Below are positions 35,097-43,717 of a stretch of DNA of 64,000 bases, piece by piece. Made by a program: the position numbers and the translations under genes. The notes beneath the pieces are model-generated. The model had not been told where the DNA came from, made no database searches, and worked only from the letters and a program-made list of their open reading frames with translations. The DNA comes from Denitrobaculum sp965225735 (GTDB taxonomy: Bacteria > Pseudomonadota > Alphaproteobacteria > Kiloniellales > Kiloniellaceae): contig CBDDBN010000024.1 of assembly GCA_965225735.1 (NCBI GenBank), forward strand, positions 248,001 through 312,000, read 5' to 3'. Numbering within the stretch: position 1 is the first letter of the stretch; every line of letters starts with the position of its first letter.

Positions 35097-35948
35097 ATGC
35101 CGGTCCCTTCCGTCACCACGCGTTTTGCCCCCTCTCCCAGCGGCCACCTTCATCTCGGTCATGCCTATTCCGCCTGGTTCTGTGAACAAGCGGCGCGAGA
35201 CACAGGCGGCAAATTTCTTTTACGCGTCGAAGATATCGACAGCACCCGTTGCCGCCCGCAATTCGCGCAGGATCTGATGGAAGATCTGGAATGGCTTGGC
35301 CTGGAATGGGATGACACGCCGCTCTATCAGTCCGCACGAAGCGCCGCCTACCAGGAAGCTCTCACACGCCTGGACGATATGGGCGTTCTCTATCCCTGCT
35401 TCTGCACCCGTGCCGACATCAAGACGGAAATCGCCCGTTCAGCCGCCGCGCCGCACGGACCGGACGGACCGCTCTATCCCGGCCTCTGCCGAAACTTGGA
35501 TACCAGCATTCGAGAGGAACGGATGTCCGCCGGCGTGCCCTACGCCCTGCGCCTGGATATCGCGAAGGCAAAAGAGATTGCTGGGGCACTGACCTGGCAG
35601 GATCTCGCAAAGGGTGAAATCACGGCAAGGCCTGAAATTTTCGGGGACGTGGTTCTGGCGCGCAAGGATATCCGGACCAGTTATCATCTGGCGGTCACCA
35701 TAGATGACGCCTTTCAAGAAATCACGCTGGTGACCCGTGGCGAGGACCTCTTCGAGGCCAGCCATATTCACCGGCTGCTGCAGGCTCTCCTCGAGCTGCC
35801 CGTGCCCCAATGGCATCACCACAGGCTGCTGCAGGACGACGCCGGAAAGCGTCTCGCAAAACGCCACGATGCCCTCTCCCTCCGCGAATTGCGAACACAG
35901 GGACGAACGCCGGCCGATCTGCGACGGTTAGCGGGGTTCGGTTCTTGA
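35097..35948 (+). CDS. gluQ: Glutamyl-Q tRNA(Asp) synthetase
   Basis: A 283-residue truncated relative of glutamyl-tRNA synthetase. The class I HIGH motif is FAPSPSGHLHLGHAYSAW near residue 10, and the KMSKS equivalent is AGKRLAKRHDALSL near residue 255. The anticodon-binding domain is absent, which separates it from GltX. It attaches glutamate to queuosine in tRNA-Asp. Length and early stop after ADLRRLAGFGS are normal for GluQRS. Its stop is one base from the convergent Nudix gene. Confidence 0.93.
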   Translation: MPVPSVTTRFAPSPSGHLHLGHAYSAWFCEQAARDTGGKFLLRVEDIDSTRCRPQFAQDLMEDLEWLGLEWDDTPLYQSARSAAYQEALTRLDDMGVLYPCFCTRADIKTEIARSAAAPHGPDGPLYPGLCRNLDTSIREERMSAGVPYALRLDIAKAKEIAGALTWQDLAKGEITARPEIFGDVVLARKDIRTSYHLAVTIDDAFQEITLVTRGEDLFEASHIHRLLQALLELPVPQWHHHRLLQDDAGKRLAKRHDALSLRELRTQGRTPADLRRLAGFGS

Positions 35949-35949
35949 G

Positions 35950-36807
35950 CTACGCCGCTTCGCTCCGGCGCAGTCCTTTCAGGATTTTCATGTAGTCCGG
36001 CTCGTCAGGACCAAGAAACCCTTTGCGCACCAAAAAGTCGATGATCACCAGATTGACGTTGAACTTGAAGTCGTCGCTATCGCGGACTCGTTCGATCACC
36101 TGCTCGATCGGCCAAAGATAGAATTCCTCGACCTCGCCGTCCGTATTGCGTGGGGTGAAGTCCTCCGGCAGTTCGAGATCGTAGCAAAAGGCAACATCGT
36201 CGCGCAGACCGTCCGTCCATTCGCAGATGTAGGAAACCATACCGACAGGTCGTGCCTGTTCCGCAAGCTTACGCGGGATATCGGCTTCTTCGGCGCATTC
36301 CTTGATCAGATTCTCGCCTATGCTGAGGCCGTAGGGCTGACCGCCGGCCACAATGTGGTCGAGCTTGCCCGGCGACGAAGGCTTGTTCAACGCCCGCCGT
36401 CCGATCCACATATGCAGCGCGCCATTTCGCCAGGTGATGCCGTTGACGTGCACGCCGAAACTCCGGATCCCGAAGGGTGCGGCCGCGCAGCGGTCAATCT
36501 TGAGCAGGGGCTCGTCATCCCAGTGACGTAGGAGAGGATAGTCTTCTCCGCGCAAGGCCGGCAGATCGCCACTTTGGGACAGCTTCTCAACGACCCCAGC
36601 GACAGCGCTGCTCCGCTCCGCGAAACCGGCAAGACCGGGCGCAAGCGCCACCTGGGCGTCATCAACCGAAAAAACCTCTGGAAAATCGGCCAGCCGCGCC
36701 GCTGTATCATGATGGAGGTAGCCGAAGTGTTCGCCATCGACGGTCAAAGACCGATAGGCAGAAGCATCCCACCGTTGGCACAAACGGATCCGGTCCAGAA
36801 AGCTCAC
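35950..36807 (-). CDS. Nudix hydrolase with DUF4743 N-terminal domain
   Basis: A 285-residue protein. The N-terminal domain starts SFLDRIRLCQRWDASAYRSLTVDGE and matches DUF4743, found before Nudix domains in thiamine-pyrophosphokinase-associated proteins such as yeast Tnr3. The Nudix domain has GGQPYGLSIGENLIKECAEEADIP, a box in which the usual REUxEExG is altered to KECAEEAD. Tnr3-like Nudix enzymes hydrolyse oxidised thiamine diphosphates; such a role here is inference. The GTG at 36807 follows AAGGGG; the open frame to 37029 adds arginine-rich, non-homologous sequence. Confidence 0.82.
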   Translation of the reverse strand: MSFLDRIRLCQRWDASAYRSLTVDGEHFGYLHHDTAARLADFPEVFSVDDAQVALAPGLAGFAERSSAVAGVVEKLSQSGDLPALRGEDYPLLRHWDDEPLLKIDRCAAAPFGIRSFGVHVNGITWRNGALHMWIGRRALNKPSSPGKLDHIVAGGQPYGLSIGENLIKECAEEADIPRKLAEQARPVGMVSYICEWTDGLRDDVAFCYDLELPEDFTPRNTDGEVEEFYLWPIEQVIERVRDSDDFKFNVNLVIIDFLVRKGFLGPDEPDYMKILKGLRRSEAA

Positions 36808-36860
36808 GCGACACCCCTTCCCCTTCGCTGCAAGGCTGTTCGGGCGGCAGTATGAGGCAG

Positions 36861-37196
36861 CTATTGGCCGAGGGCAAAAGCCCTTTTTTCGGATGTCAGG
36901 ACGGTATCGACCCCATAAACCTGCCGCAGGCAGCGCGCCACATAGTCGGCTGTCTGACTGTCGAGTCCGCTGACCTGAAGATCGATGGAAAGATCGCGGT
37001 CCGAGGGCCCGGTCACATCGCTGTGCCAACGTTGCGGCACCAGGTTTCGTTTTGCGAAAAGCTCCAGAACGCGGGGCATCACACCCGGTTCGGCAACAGC
37101 CTGGATGGAAAAACAGTGAACGGATTTAAGTGAGCTGGATTTTGTTCGGTGCGCCGGTTGGGTTTCAACCGCCGACGGCAAATGCTGCGCGGACAT
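36861..37196 (-). CDS. ACT-domain small protein (acetolactate synthase small subunit-like)
   Basis: A 111-residue protein with a single ACT-like domain: KSVHCFSIQAVAEPGVMPRVLELFAKRNLVPQRWHSD, then LSIDLQVSGLDSQTADYVARCLRQVYGV. The order beta-alpha-beta-beta-alpha fits ACT. It resembles short IlvM-type regulatory subunits, but no acetolactate synthase gene is nearby. ACT domains bind amino acids, so a sensory or stand-alone role is possible. The ATG at 37196 is preceded by GAGG at 9 bases. It lies 53 bp upstream of the Nudix gene on the same strand and may be co-transcribed. Confidence 0.65.
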   Translation of the reverse strand: MSAQHLPSAVETQPAHRTKSSSLKSVHCFSIQAVAEPGVMPRVLELFAKRNLVPQRWHSDVTGPSDRDLSIDLQVSGLDSQTADYVARCLRQVYGVDTVLTSEKRAFALGQ

Positions 37197-37517
37197 CACA
37201 GTCATCCTCAAGTACGATTTTATCGCGAGATTCGAAAGTTCCCGGTCGCCCTATCGGCGCCGGGTCGCTAATTCGAATTGCGAAACCCTTGAGGTGAGCT
37301 GTTGTCATAACGCGGCAGACTAGCGCTACGCCAACGACAGGGTCAAGTGGGGTTATCCAAGATTTCTCTGTCAATATCCACGCGCAACGAAAAGCCTGCC
37401 CCAAACGCCCGTTCGATCACAGAGCTGTGACTTGCCCGCGTTTGCAACTCAGGCAGAGTTCGCCATCTATTTCCATGCAACTCATATGTTTTTTCGACCA
37501 ACTCAAAGGAAGCTGCG
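37197..37517. other. 321-bp divergent spacer before yceI
   Basis: It holds the promoters of the ACT gene and yceI. The yceI ribosome site is AAGGAAG at 37506-37512. I see no RNA gene or strong repeat in it. Confidence 0.55.
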
Positions 37518-38105
37518 ATGAAGTATCAGCCGCTCAAAACTCTGACAGGGATGGCGCTTGCCGCCGCGTTTTTGACCTCCGCCGCCTTGCCCGCCAGCGC
37601 CGCGGAATACCAGATAGATCCGACGCACTCGTTCATCGAGTTCAAGACCAAGCATCTCGGCTTTAGCTGGCTCTCCGGACGCTTCAACACTATCGAAGGC
37701 ACCATGACCTACGATCCGGCAGCAGGGGCCGCCGCGCAGAAAATTTCGCTGACGATCGACACGGCGAGCCTCGATACCAACCACGCGGAACGGGACAAGC
37801 ATCTTCGCAGCGCCGACTTCTTCGATGTCGAGAAACACCCGACGGCCACCTTCGTCAGCACTGGCTTCGAGGGCGACGAAAACGGCGGCACACTGTCTGG
37901 CGACCTGACCCTGCTCGGCGTGACCAAACCGATCTCCTTTGAGGTTACAAAGATCGGCGAAGGCGACGATCCCTGGGGCGGTTACAGGGCCGGATTTGAA
38001 GGCACCTATACACTGGCGCGGAAGGATTTCGGCATGGGCTACAATCTTGGGCCCGCCGCTGAGAACGTCGAAATCGATCTGATGATCGAGGCAATTCGGA
38101 AGTAA
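37518..38105 (+). CDS. YceI-family periplasmic protein
   Basis: A 195-residue exported protein. Signal peptide MKYQPLKTLTGMALAAAFLTSAALPASAAEYQ has a cleavage site near residue 29. The mature domain is the YceI lipocalin-like barrel: YQIDPTHSFIEFKTKHLGFSWLSGRF, then LDTNHAERDKHLRSADFFDVEKHPTATFVST and LTLLGVTKPISFEV. Members bind isoprenoid chains such as polyprenyl or ubiquinone. A cytochrome b561 gene follows 34 bp later, the usual YceI-b561 pair. AAGGAAG before the ATG is a good ribosome site. Confidence 0.94.
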   Translation: MKYQPLKTLTGMALAAAFLTSAALPASAAEYQIDPTHSFIEFKTKHLGFSWLSGRFNTIEGTMTYDPAAGAAAQKISLTIDTASLDTNHAERDKHLRSADFFDVEKHPTATFVSTGFEGDENGGTLSGDLTLLGVTKPISFEVTKIGEGDDPWGGYRAGFEGTYTLARKDFGMGYNLGPAAENVEIDLMIEAIRK

Positions 38106-38139
38106 TTACAGGGCAGTACTCAAAGGGTTAGTCCCTATC

Positions 38140-38679
38140 ATGCTGCGCAACACGACAGACCGCTATGGGCTAGTGACCAAGCTGTTTCACTGGCTCATAG
38201 CCCTGTCCATCATCGGACTCATCGGCCTTGGCTGGTGGATGGTCGGGCTGAGCTACTACGACACCTGGTATCACCGGGGTCTCGAGCTGCATCGGGCCAT
38301 CGGCATGCTGGTGCTGTTCGTGGCGATTGTCTTTGTCGCCTGGAAGCTCTGGTCGCCCTCGCCCGGACTCCAGGCCGAACTGCGTCCCTGGGAAAAGCTC
38401 GGCGCCAGGATTGCGCACAGCCTCCTGCTGCTTTCTATGTTTCTGATCCCGCTATCGGGTTACGTCATTTCGACGTCATCCGATGCCGGCTTCACCTTTT
38501 TCGGCCTGTTCGATATTCCAGCGGTTCTACCGAAGTCGGAGGCGACCAGAGACCTTGCCATCGCGGTCCACTATTACATCGCCTACGGCCTGGTCGCGGT
38601 GATTGCCGTTCACGCCGGTGCAGCCATCAAACACCAGCTCATCGACAAACACGGCACCTTACGGCGCATGCTGTTCTAG
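38140..38679 (+). CDS. Cytochrome b561 (CybB type)
   Basis: A 179-residue inner membrane diheme cytochrome with four helices. It begins NTTDRYGLVTKLFHWLIALSIIGLIGLGWWM, the family start with the first heme histidine. Further histidines are in RGLELHRAIGMLVLF and near the C-terminus in AVHYYIAYGLVAVIAVHAGAAIKHQLIDKHGTLRRML. It moves electrons between ubiquinol and superoxide or unknown partners. It is co-directional with yceI, whose product may bind quinone-like lipids. The other b561-domain protein at 6.7 kb is a different, longer type. Confidence 0.93.
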   Translation: MLRNTTDRYGLVTKLFHWLIALSIIGLIGLGWWMVGLSYYDTWYHRGLELHRAIGMLVLFVAIVFVAWKLWSPSPGLQAELRPWEKLGARIAHSLLLLSMFLIPLSGYVISTSSDAGFTFFGLFDIPAVLPKSEATRDLAIAVHYYIAYGLVAVIAVHAGAAIKHQLIDKHGTLRRMLF

Positions 38680-38904
38680 CCGTCAGAGCAGAAGTCGACT
38701 GGGAGACGCGGACTGGAAGAAGCGGGCCGGATAGCCCCTTCTGCTCTCCAAAACACGGCTGTACCGCTCTTCAAAGCGGAAAAACTCTTTCCACTCAGAG
38801 AAACAATCACGGACGAAATCGCCTGTGTGTTTCCTGGCAGGCATGCGTGGCACAGCATGCTTCTGGCCTACGCCCGCATCATTGCGCGTGACAGCTTGAA
38901 TCCT

Positions 38905-39363
38905 CTATTCGAGCACCTTCGGCCAATTGCCATCGCCTTTGACGATATTGCCGGCAATATCCTGCTCCCAACGACGCTGCACGCTATGGCTGTAATTCAG
39001 ATACAGCTTGCCGTCGACAATCCGCCAGGCGGTTGGGTCCGTGGACGCGGTGTAACCCTGGGAAACGGCCCAGGCGCAATAGCCGCCGTACTGCGGTGCA
39101 TAAGCCGCCGGGTCTTTCCGGAAGGCCTCGAGGTTGGACGCATTGGCAAACCGCCAGGTCGCGCCGTTCCATTCGAATTCGTAGTCGGAACTGCCCTCGA
39201 CTGGTTTTCCATCCTTGAAATAGGCAACGGCGTCATAACCGCTAACCGCGACCGAGCTAAAGGTCGAGGTATAAACGGGGTCCTTCGCGGAAGCCGGGGT
39301 CGACAGCTGCGGCAAGACCGAAGCGGCAACCAGAGCGGCCAAGGCGGCACGGCGGGTCATCAT
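38905..39363 (-). CDS. YHS-domain periplasmic protein
   Basis: A 152-residue exported protein. The start MMTRRAALAALVAASVLPQLSTPASA resembles a Tat-like or Sec signal, though a twin-arginine motif is only partial. The YHS domain follows: AVSGYDAVAYFKDGKPVEGSSDYEFEWNGATWRFANASNLEAFRKDPAAYAPQYGGYCAWAV. Such domains are linked to metal or heme handling but no function is proven. The C-terminal YSHSVQRRWEQDIAGNIVKGDGNW pattern is common to this subgroup. It stands alone; GAGGAGTG precedes the start codon. Confidence 0.88.
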   Translation of the reverse strand: MMTRRAALAALVAASVLPQLSTPASAKDPVYTSTFSSVAVSGYDAVAYFKDGKPVEGSSDYEFEWNGATWRFANASNLEAFRKDPAAYAPQYGGYCAWAVSQGYTASTDPTAWRIVDGKLYLNYSHSVQRRWEQDIAGNIVKGDGNWPKVLE

Positions 39364-39513
39364 GGTAAAGCACTCCTCGAATTACGGTCGACGGCGGTTG
39401 GCTTACCTCCGATATAACCCGATCCTGACCCTCGTGAAGTCATATCTGATCAAACGGACGTGACCTCTCCACGGCGAGGCTTCGAAGGCCCCCACCGCTG
39501 GTTTCTTTTATGA

Positions 39514-41556
39514 TTACGCCGCTTCCTGGGTCGTGCGCTCCACAATATCCAGGATATCGGACAGGATCATGGTCAGATCGAAGTCCTTCGGCGTGTAAAC
39601 ACCGGCAACCCCAGCCGCCTTCAGCGTTGCCTCGTCCTCCGGCGGGATGATGCCGCCCGCGACAACGGGCACATCGCCCAGCCCCGAAGCCTGCATACCC
39701 TTCATGACTTCGGTCACCAGAGGCACATGCGACCCTGAGAGGATGGAGAGGCCGACCACATGGACGCCTTCTTCGAGGGCAGCATTCACGATTTGCGCCG
39801 GCGTCAGGCGAATGCCCTCGTAAACCACTTCGAAGCCGGCGTCGCGGGCACGCACGGCGATCTGCTCGGCACCGTTCGAGTGTCCGTCCAGGCCGGGCTT
39901 GCCGACCAGCATCTTGATGCGGCGGCCTAGCCGGTCGGACAGCTGCGCGACACGGGAGCGGAGTTCCTCGAGGCTATCGCCCCCTTGAACGGCGACAGCA
40001 CGGCCGACACCGGTCGGCGCGCGGTACTCGCCGTAGACCTCGCGCAAAGCAGCAGCCCACTCGCCGGTGGTGACCCCGGCGTGGGCGCAGGCAATGGAAG
40101 GCTCCATGACATTTCCACCGTCACCGGCCGCTTGCTTCAGAGCGGCAAGCGTCTGCTCGACGGCTGCCGAGTCGCGCGCGGCGCGCCAGGCCTGAAGGCG
40201 AGCGATTTGATCCGCTTCCGCGTGGCTGTCACTGACCATGTAACCGCCGTCACCGCCGGCTGTCAGAGGCGAAGGCTCCGAGTCGGTGTAGCGGTTGACG
40301 CCGATCACCGCCTGTTCGCCGCTTTCGATGGCATTGAAGCGGGCGGTCGCGCTTTCGACCAGACGCTCCTTCATATAGGAGCTATCGACAGCCGCCACGG
40401 CACCGCCCATCTCCTCGATTCGCTCCAGCTCTTCCTTGGCTTCGGCCATGAGCTCGGCGACCTTGGCTTCGACCACTGTTGAACCGTTGAAGAGGTCATC
40501 ATACTCCAGAAGATCGGTCTCGAAGGCCACGATCTGCTGCAGGCGGAGCGACCACTGCTGATCCCAGGGACGGGGCAGCCCGAGTGCCTCGTTCCAGGCG
40601 GGAAGCTGCACAGCGCGGGCACGGGCATCCTTTGAGAGCACCACCGCCAGCATCTCCACCAGGATCCGATAGACGTTGTTTTCAGGCTGTTGCTCGGTCA
40701 GGCCCAGAGAGTTGACCTGCACGCCGTAGCGGAAGCGCCGGAATTTCTCTTCTTCGACGCCGTAACGCTCCCGGCAGATCTCATCCCAAAGACGCGTAAA
40801 TGCGCGCATCTTGCAGAGTTCGGTTACGAAGCGCACGCCAGCGTTGACGAAGAAGCTGATGCGCCCCACGACCTTGGGGAAATCCTCGGCCGGCACCTGG
40901 CCCGAAGCTTTAATCGAATCCAGCACAGCGATCGCCGTGGCCAGCGCGAAGGCCAACTCCTGAACCGGCGTCGCCCCAGCCTCCTGCAGATGATAGGAGC
41001 AGACGTTCATCGGGTTCCAGCGCGGCGATTCGCGGTAGGTGTAAGCGATCACATCGGTGATCAGCTTCATGGAAGGCTTGGGCGGAAAGATATAAGTGCC
41101 GCGCGAGAGATATTCCTTGATCAGGTCGTTTTGCGTGGTGCCCGACAAAGCGGCGCGGTCGACGCCCTGCGTCTCTGCGCAGGCCGTATAGAGAGCAAGC
41201 AGCCAGGGCGCCGTCGCATTGATGGTCATGGAGGTGTTCATGCGGTCGAGAGGAATCTCCGAGAACAGCGTCTGCATGTCACCCAGATGCGATACCGGCA
41301 CACCGACCTTACCGACTTCGCCGCGCGCCAGTTCGTGATCCGAATCGTAGCCGGTCTGGGTCGGCAGATCGAAAGCAACCGACAAACCGGTCTGACCCGC
41401 CGCCAGGTTCTTCCGGTAAAGCGCGTTCGAAGCCGCGGCCGTCGAATGGCCGGCATAAGTTCGGAACAGCCAGGGCCGGTCCCGTTCGCCTCCGCTTCGG
41501 CCAGATGCTTTTGCTGCAGCTGCTTCCTGTGCCTGATCCGGGCGTTTCTCGCTCAT
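39514..41556 (-). CDS. ecm: Ethylmalonyl-CoA mutase (MeaA)
   Basis: A 680-residue B12-dependent mutase converting (2R)-ethylmalonyl-CoA to (2S)-methylsuccinyl-CoA. The N-terminal barrel starts RPWLFRTYAGHSTAAASNALYRKNLAAGQTGLSVAFDLPTQTGYDSDHEL, diagnostic of this branch of acyl-CoA mutases. The C-terminal cobalamin domain has KMLVGKPGLDGHSNGAEQIAVRARDAGFEV, with the DxHxxG-type histidine, and GLSILSGSH. It is divergent from ccr, which makes its precursor, and an adenosyltransferase gene supplying its cofactor lies downstream at 45.8 kb. GGAGGAAGC precedes the ATG. MeaA shares much with methylmalonyl-CoA mutase, but length and context favour Ecm. Confidence 0.94.
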   Translation of the reverse strand: MSEKRPDQAQEAAAAKASGRSGGERDRPWLFRTYAGHSTAAASNALYRKNLAAGQTGLSVAFDLPTQTGYDSDHELARGEVGKVGVPVSHLGDMQTLFSEIPLDRMNTSMTINATAPWLLALYTACAETQGVDRAALSGTTQNDLIKEYLSRGTYIFPPKPSMKLITDVIAYTYRESPRWNPMNVCSYHLQEAGATPVQELAFALATAIAVLDSIKASGQVPAEDFPKVVGRISFFVNAGVRFVTELCKMRAFTRLWDEICRERYGVEEEKFRRFRYGVQVNSLGLTEQQPENNVYRILVEMLAVVLSKDARARAVQLPAWNEALGLPRPWDQQWSLRLQQIVAFETDLLEYDDLFNGSTVVEAKVAELMAEAKEELERIEEMGGAVAAVDSSYMKERLVESATARFNAIESGEQAVIGVNRYTDSEPSPLTAGGDGGYMVSDSHAEADQIARLQAWRAARDSAAVEQTLAALKQAAGDGGNVMEPSIACAHAGVTTGEWAAALREVYGEYRAPTGVGRAVAVQGGDSLEELRSRVAQLSDRLGRRIKMLVGKPGLDGHSNGAEQIAVRARDAGFEVVYEGIRLTPAQIVNAALEEGVHVVGLSILSGSHVPLVTEVMKGMQASGLGDVPVVAGGIIPPEDEATLKAAGVAGVYTPKDFDLTMILSDILDIVERTTQEAA

Positions 41557-41969
41557 CTCGCTTCCTCCAACCGCATCATCATCATTCGATTTTTACATAG
41601 TTAACGACAGAAAATTTCATTAATCATACTAAATTCGTAAAAATAAAATATTTTGTGCATTGCAAAAGAGCCAAACTGGCGATAAATGTCAAGGCAATCC
41701 AGCGGCCAAAGCGGAGGTTTCTCGGCAGTATCTGCCAGATTCTTACCGCGACGCCGAAATCAGACGCCAAGGCGCGGACCGGGTTTGTGCTATTTTAGCA
41801 AGCGCAAAGCTTCGGAAAAGCTAAGGCGGAGGTTGGGAACCGAGATAGACAAACGCGACACCGGAAGGAGCGACCCGGAAGAGGCAAGGAGAGGTTCGGG
41901 ACGGCAAACGTTCTCGCAACATCACCGCACAGACTGGGCCGCAACGCCGGAGGATTTGGGAGAGAGATT
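41557..41969. other. 413-bp divergent promoter region of ecm and ccr
   Basis: AT-rich from 41580 to 41690, including TTTTACATAGTTAAC and TTTTGTGCATTGCAAAA. The right half is GC-rich and resembles a non-coding leader of ccr. No RNA gene is seen; both genes are likely controlled from here. Confidence 0.6.
41652..41668. promoter_or_regulatory. PhaR-like palindromic site between ecm and ccr
   Basis: TTTTGTGCATTGCAAAA has TTTTG/CAAAA arms around TGCATTGCA. The core fits the TGC-N3-GCA pattern reported for PhaR-type regulators of polyhydroxybutyrate and acetyl-CoA metabolism. It is centred in the divergent promoter region. Binding by PhaR is inference; no phaR gene is in the window. Confidence 0.45.
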
Positions 41970-43259
41970 ATGACCGACAGCGCTGAAGTGATGGAAGTGA
42001 AGTCCGGCTACGGGACGGAAAAGAAAGATCTTTATGAGATTGGTGAAATCCCCCCGCTCGGCCACGTTCCGAAGCAGATGTATGCCTGGGCGATCCGGCG
42101 CGAGCGCCACGGCAAGCCCGAAGAAGCCATGCAGGTGGAAGTCGTCGACATTCCTGAGCTCGACAGCCACGAAGTCCTGATCATGGTGATGGCCGCGGGC
42201 GTGAACTACAACGGCGTCTGGGCAAGCCTCGGCGTGCCGATTTCCGTCTTCGACGTTCACAAGGCCGACTATCACATCGGCGGTTCCGATGCCTCGGGCA
42301 TCGTCTGGGCCGTCGGTTCCAAGGTCACCCGCTGGAAAGTCGGCGACGAAGTCGTGGTGCACTGCAACCAGGACGACGGCGACGACGAAGAGTGCAACGG
42401 CGGCGATCCCATGTACTCGCCCACCCAGCGGATCTGGGGCTACGAGACGCCAGACGGCTCTTTCGCTCAGTTCTGCGCCGTCCAGTCGCAGCAGGTCATG
42501 GCGCGTCCCAAGCACCTGACCTGGGAAGAGAGCGGCTGCTACGTCCTCACTCTGGCAACGGCTTACCGCATGCTGTTCGGCCATCGTCCGCACATCCTGC
42601 GGCCTGGCCACAACGTCCTGGTCTGGGGCGCGTCCGGCGGCCTGGGCTCCATGGCCATTCAGCTGATCGCCGCAGCCGGCGCCAATGCCATCGGCGTGAT
42701 TTCAGACGAGAGCAAACGCGATTTCGTCATGTCGCTCGGTGCCCGTGGCGTCATCAACCGCAAGGACTTCGACTGCTGGGGCCGCCTGCCCGAGGTCGGC
42801 GATCAGGCCGCCTACAGCGCCTATATGAAGGAGTGCCGCAAGTTCGGTAAGGCGATCTGGGAGATCACCGGCAAAGGTAACGATGTCGACTTCGTGTTCG
42901 AGCACCCGGGTGAGCAGACCTTCCCGGTCAGCTGCTTCGTGGTCAAACGCGGCGGCATGGTGGTCTTCTGCGCAGGTACGACAGGCTACAACATCACTTT
43001 CGACGCCCGCTTCGTCTGGATGCGTCAGAAGCGTATTCAGGGCAGCCACTTCGCCAACCTGAAGCAGTCGTCTCAGTCGAACAAGCTGATGATCGAACGC
43101 CGGATCGACCCTTGCATGTCAGAGGTCTTCTCCTGGCACGACATCCCGCGTTCGCACACCAAGATGATGAACAACCAGCACAAGCCGGGTAACATGGCAG
43201 TGCTGGTCCAGGCCAAGCGCCCCGGCGCCCGGACTCTGGAAGATGCCGTCGAAGACTAA
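41970..43259 (+). CDS. ccr: Crotonyl-CoA carboxylase/reductase
   Basis: A 429-residue medium-chain dehydrogenase-type enzyme that reduces and carboxylates crotonyl-CoA to (2S)-ethylmalonyl-CoA using NADPH and CO2. The N-terminus has KDLYEIGEIPPLGHVPKQMYAWAIRRERHGKP. The Rossmann motif is LVWGASGGLGSMAIQL, and later EHPGEQTFPVS and RIQGSHFANLKQ are Ccr-specific compared with quinone oxidoreductases. It is the key first enzyme of the ethylmalonyl-CoA pathway. Good ribosome site GGGAGAG at 41958. The 3' end overlaps the ridA-type gene by 17 bp, so translation is probably coupled. Confidence 0.96.
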   Translation: MTDSAEVMEVKSGYGTEKKDLYEIGEIPPLGHVPKQMYAWAIRRERHGKPEEAMQVEVVDIPELDSHEVLIMVMAAGVNYNGVWASLGVPISVFDVHKADYHIGGSDASGIVWAVGSKVTRWKVGDEVVVHCNQDDGDDEECNGGDPMYSPTQRIWGYETPDGSFAQFCAVQSQQVMARPKHLTWEESGCYVLTLATAYRMLFGHRPHILRPGHNVLVWGASGGLGSMAIQLIAAAGANAIGVISDESKRDFVMSLGARGVINRKDFDCWGRLPEVGDQAAYSAYMKECRKFGKAIWEITGKGNDVDFVFEHPGEQTFPVSCFVVKRGGMVVFCAGTTGYNITFDARFVWMRQKRIQGSHFANLKQSSQSNKLMIERRIDPCMSEVFSWHDIPRSHTKMMNNQHKPGNMAVLVQAKRPGARTLEDAVED

Positions 43260-43635
43260 GATCGAAACCTTCCGTCTCGCGTCGCTGCCGGAGGAAGTTC
43301 CCTTCTCTTCGGCAGTGCGCGTGGAGGACAAGGTATACGTTTCCGGACAGATCGGCCATCGGCCAGGCGAAATGCGCCTGGTCGACGGCGGTTTCGCCGC
43401 GGAGGCCGAACAGGCCCTCGAGTACATGCGCGAAGCGCTAGAACTGGCCGGCAGCTCGCTCGACCGAGTGATCAAGTGCACTGTATTTTTCGCAGATATT
43501 AAAGACTTTCGGAGCTTCAGCGCGATTTACCGGCGCTATTTCCCGAATCATTTGCCGGCCCGCTCCGGGGTCGAGGTCCAAGGGCTCGCGCTGGGCGCAA
43601 GGATCGAAATCGAATGCATCGCACTGGTCGATTAG
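43243..43635 (+). CDS. RidA-family protein overlapping ccr
   Basis: A 130-residue trimeric-type RidA protein. It has PFSSAVRVEDKVYVSGQIGHRPGEMRLVDGGFAAEAEQALEYM, and the RSGVEVQGLALGARIEIECIALV end carries the conserved arginine of imine deaminases (R105 in classical RidA). RidA clears reactive enamine/imine intermediates. Its start lies inside the end of ccr, so the two are translated together. A link between enamine detoxification and ethylmalonyl-CoA metabolism is not established, and it may be an accessory to a neighbouring pathway. Well separated from mcd by 82 bp. Confidence 0.88.
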   Translation: MPSKTKIETFRLASLPEEVPFSSAVRVEDKVYVSGQIGHRPGEMRLVDGGFAAEAEQALEYMREALELAGSSLDRVIKCTVFFADIKDFRSFSAIYRRYFPNHLPARSGVEVQGLALGARIEIECIALVD

Positions 43636-43717
43636 TCGATCGGGCAACAGTTAAAAGCACAACAGAGCCTCCTGGTGGCCCAGAGGCTTGAATAAGATCG
43701 AAAGAGGGACTGAACTC

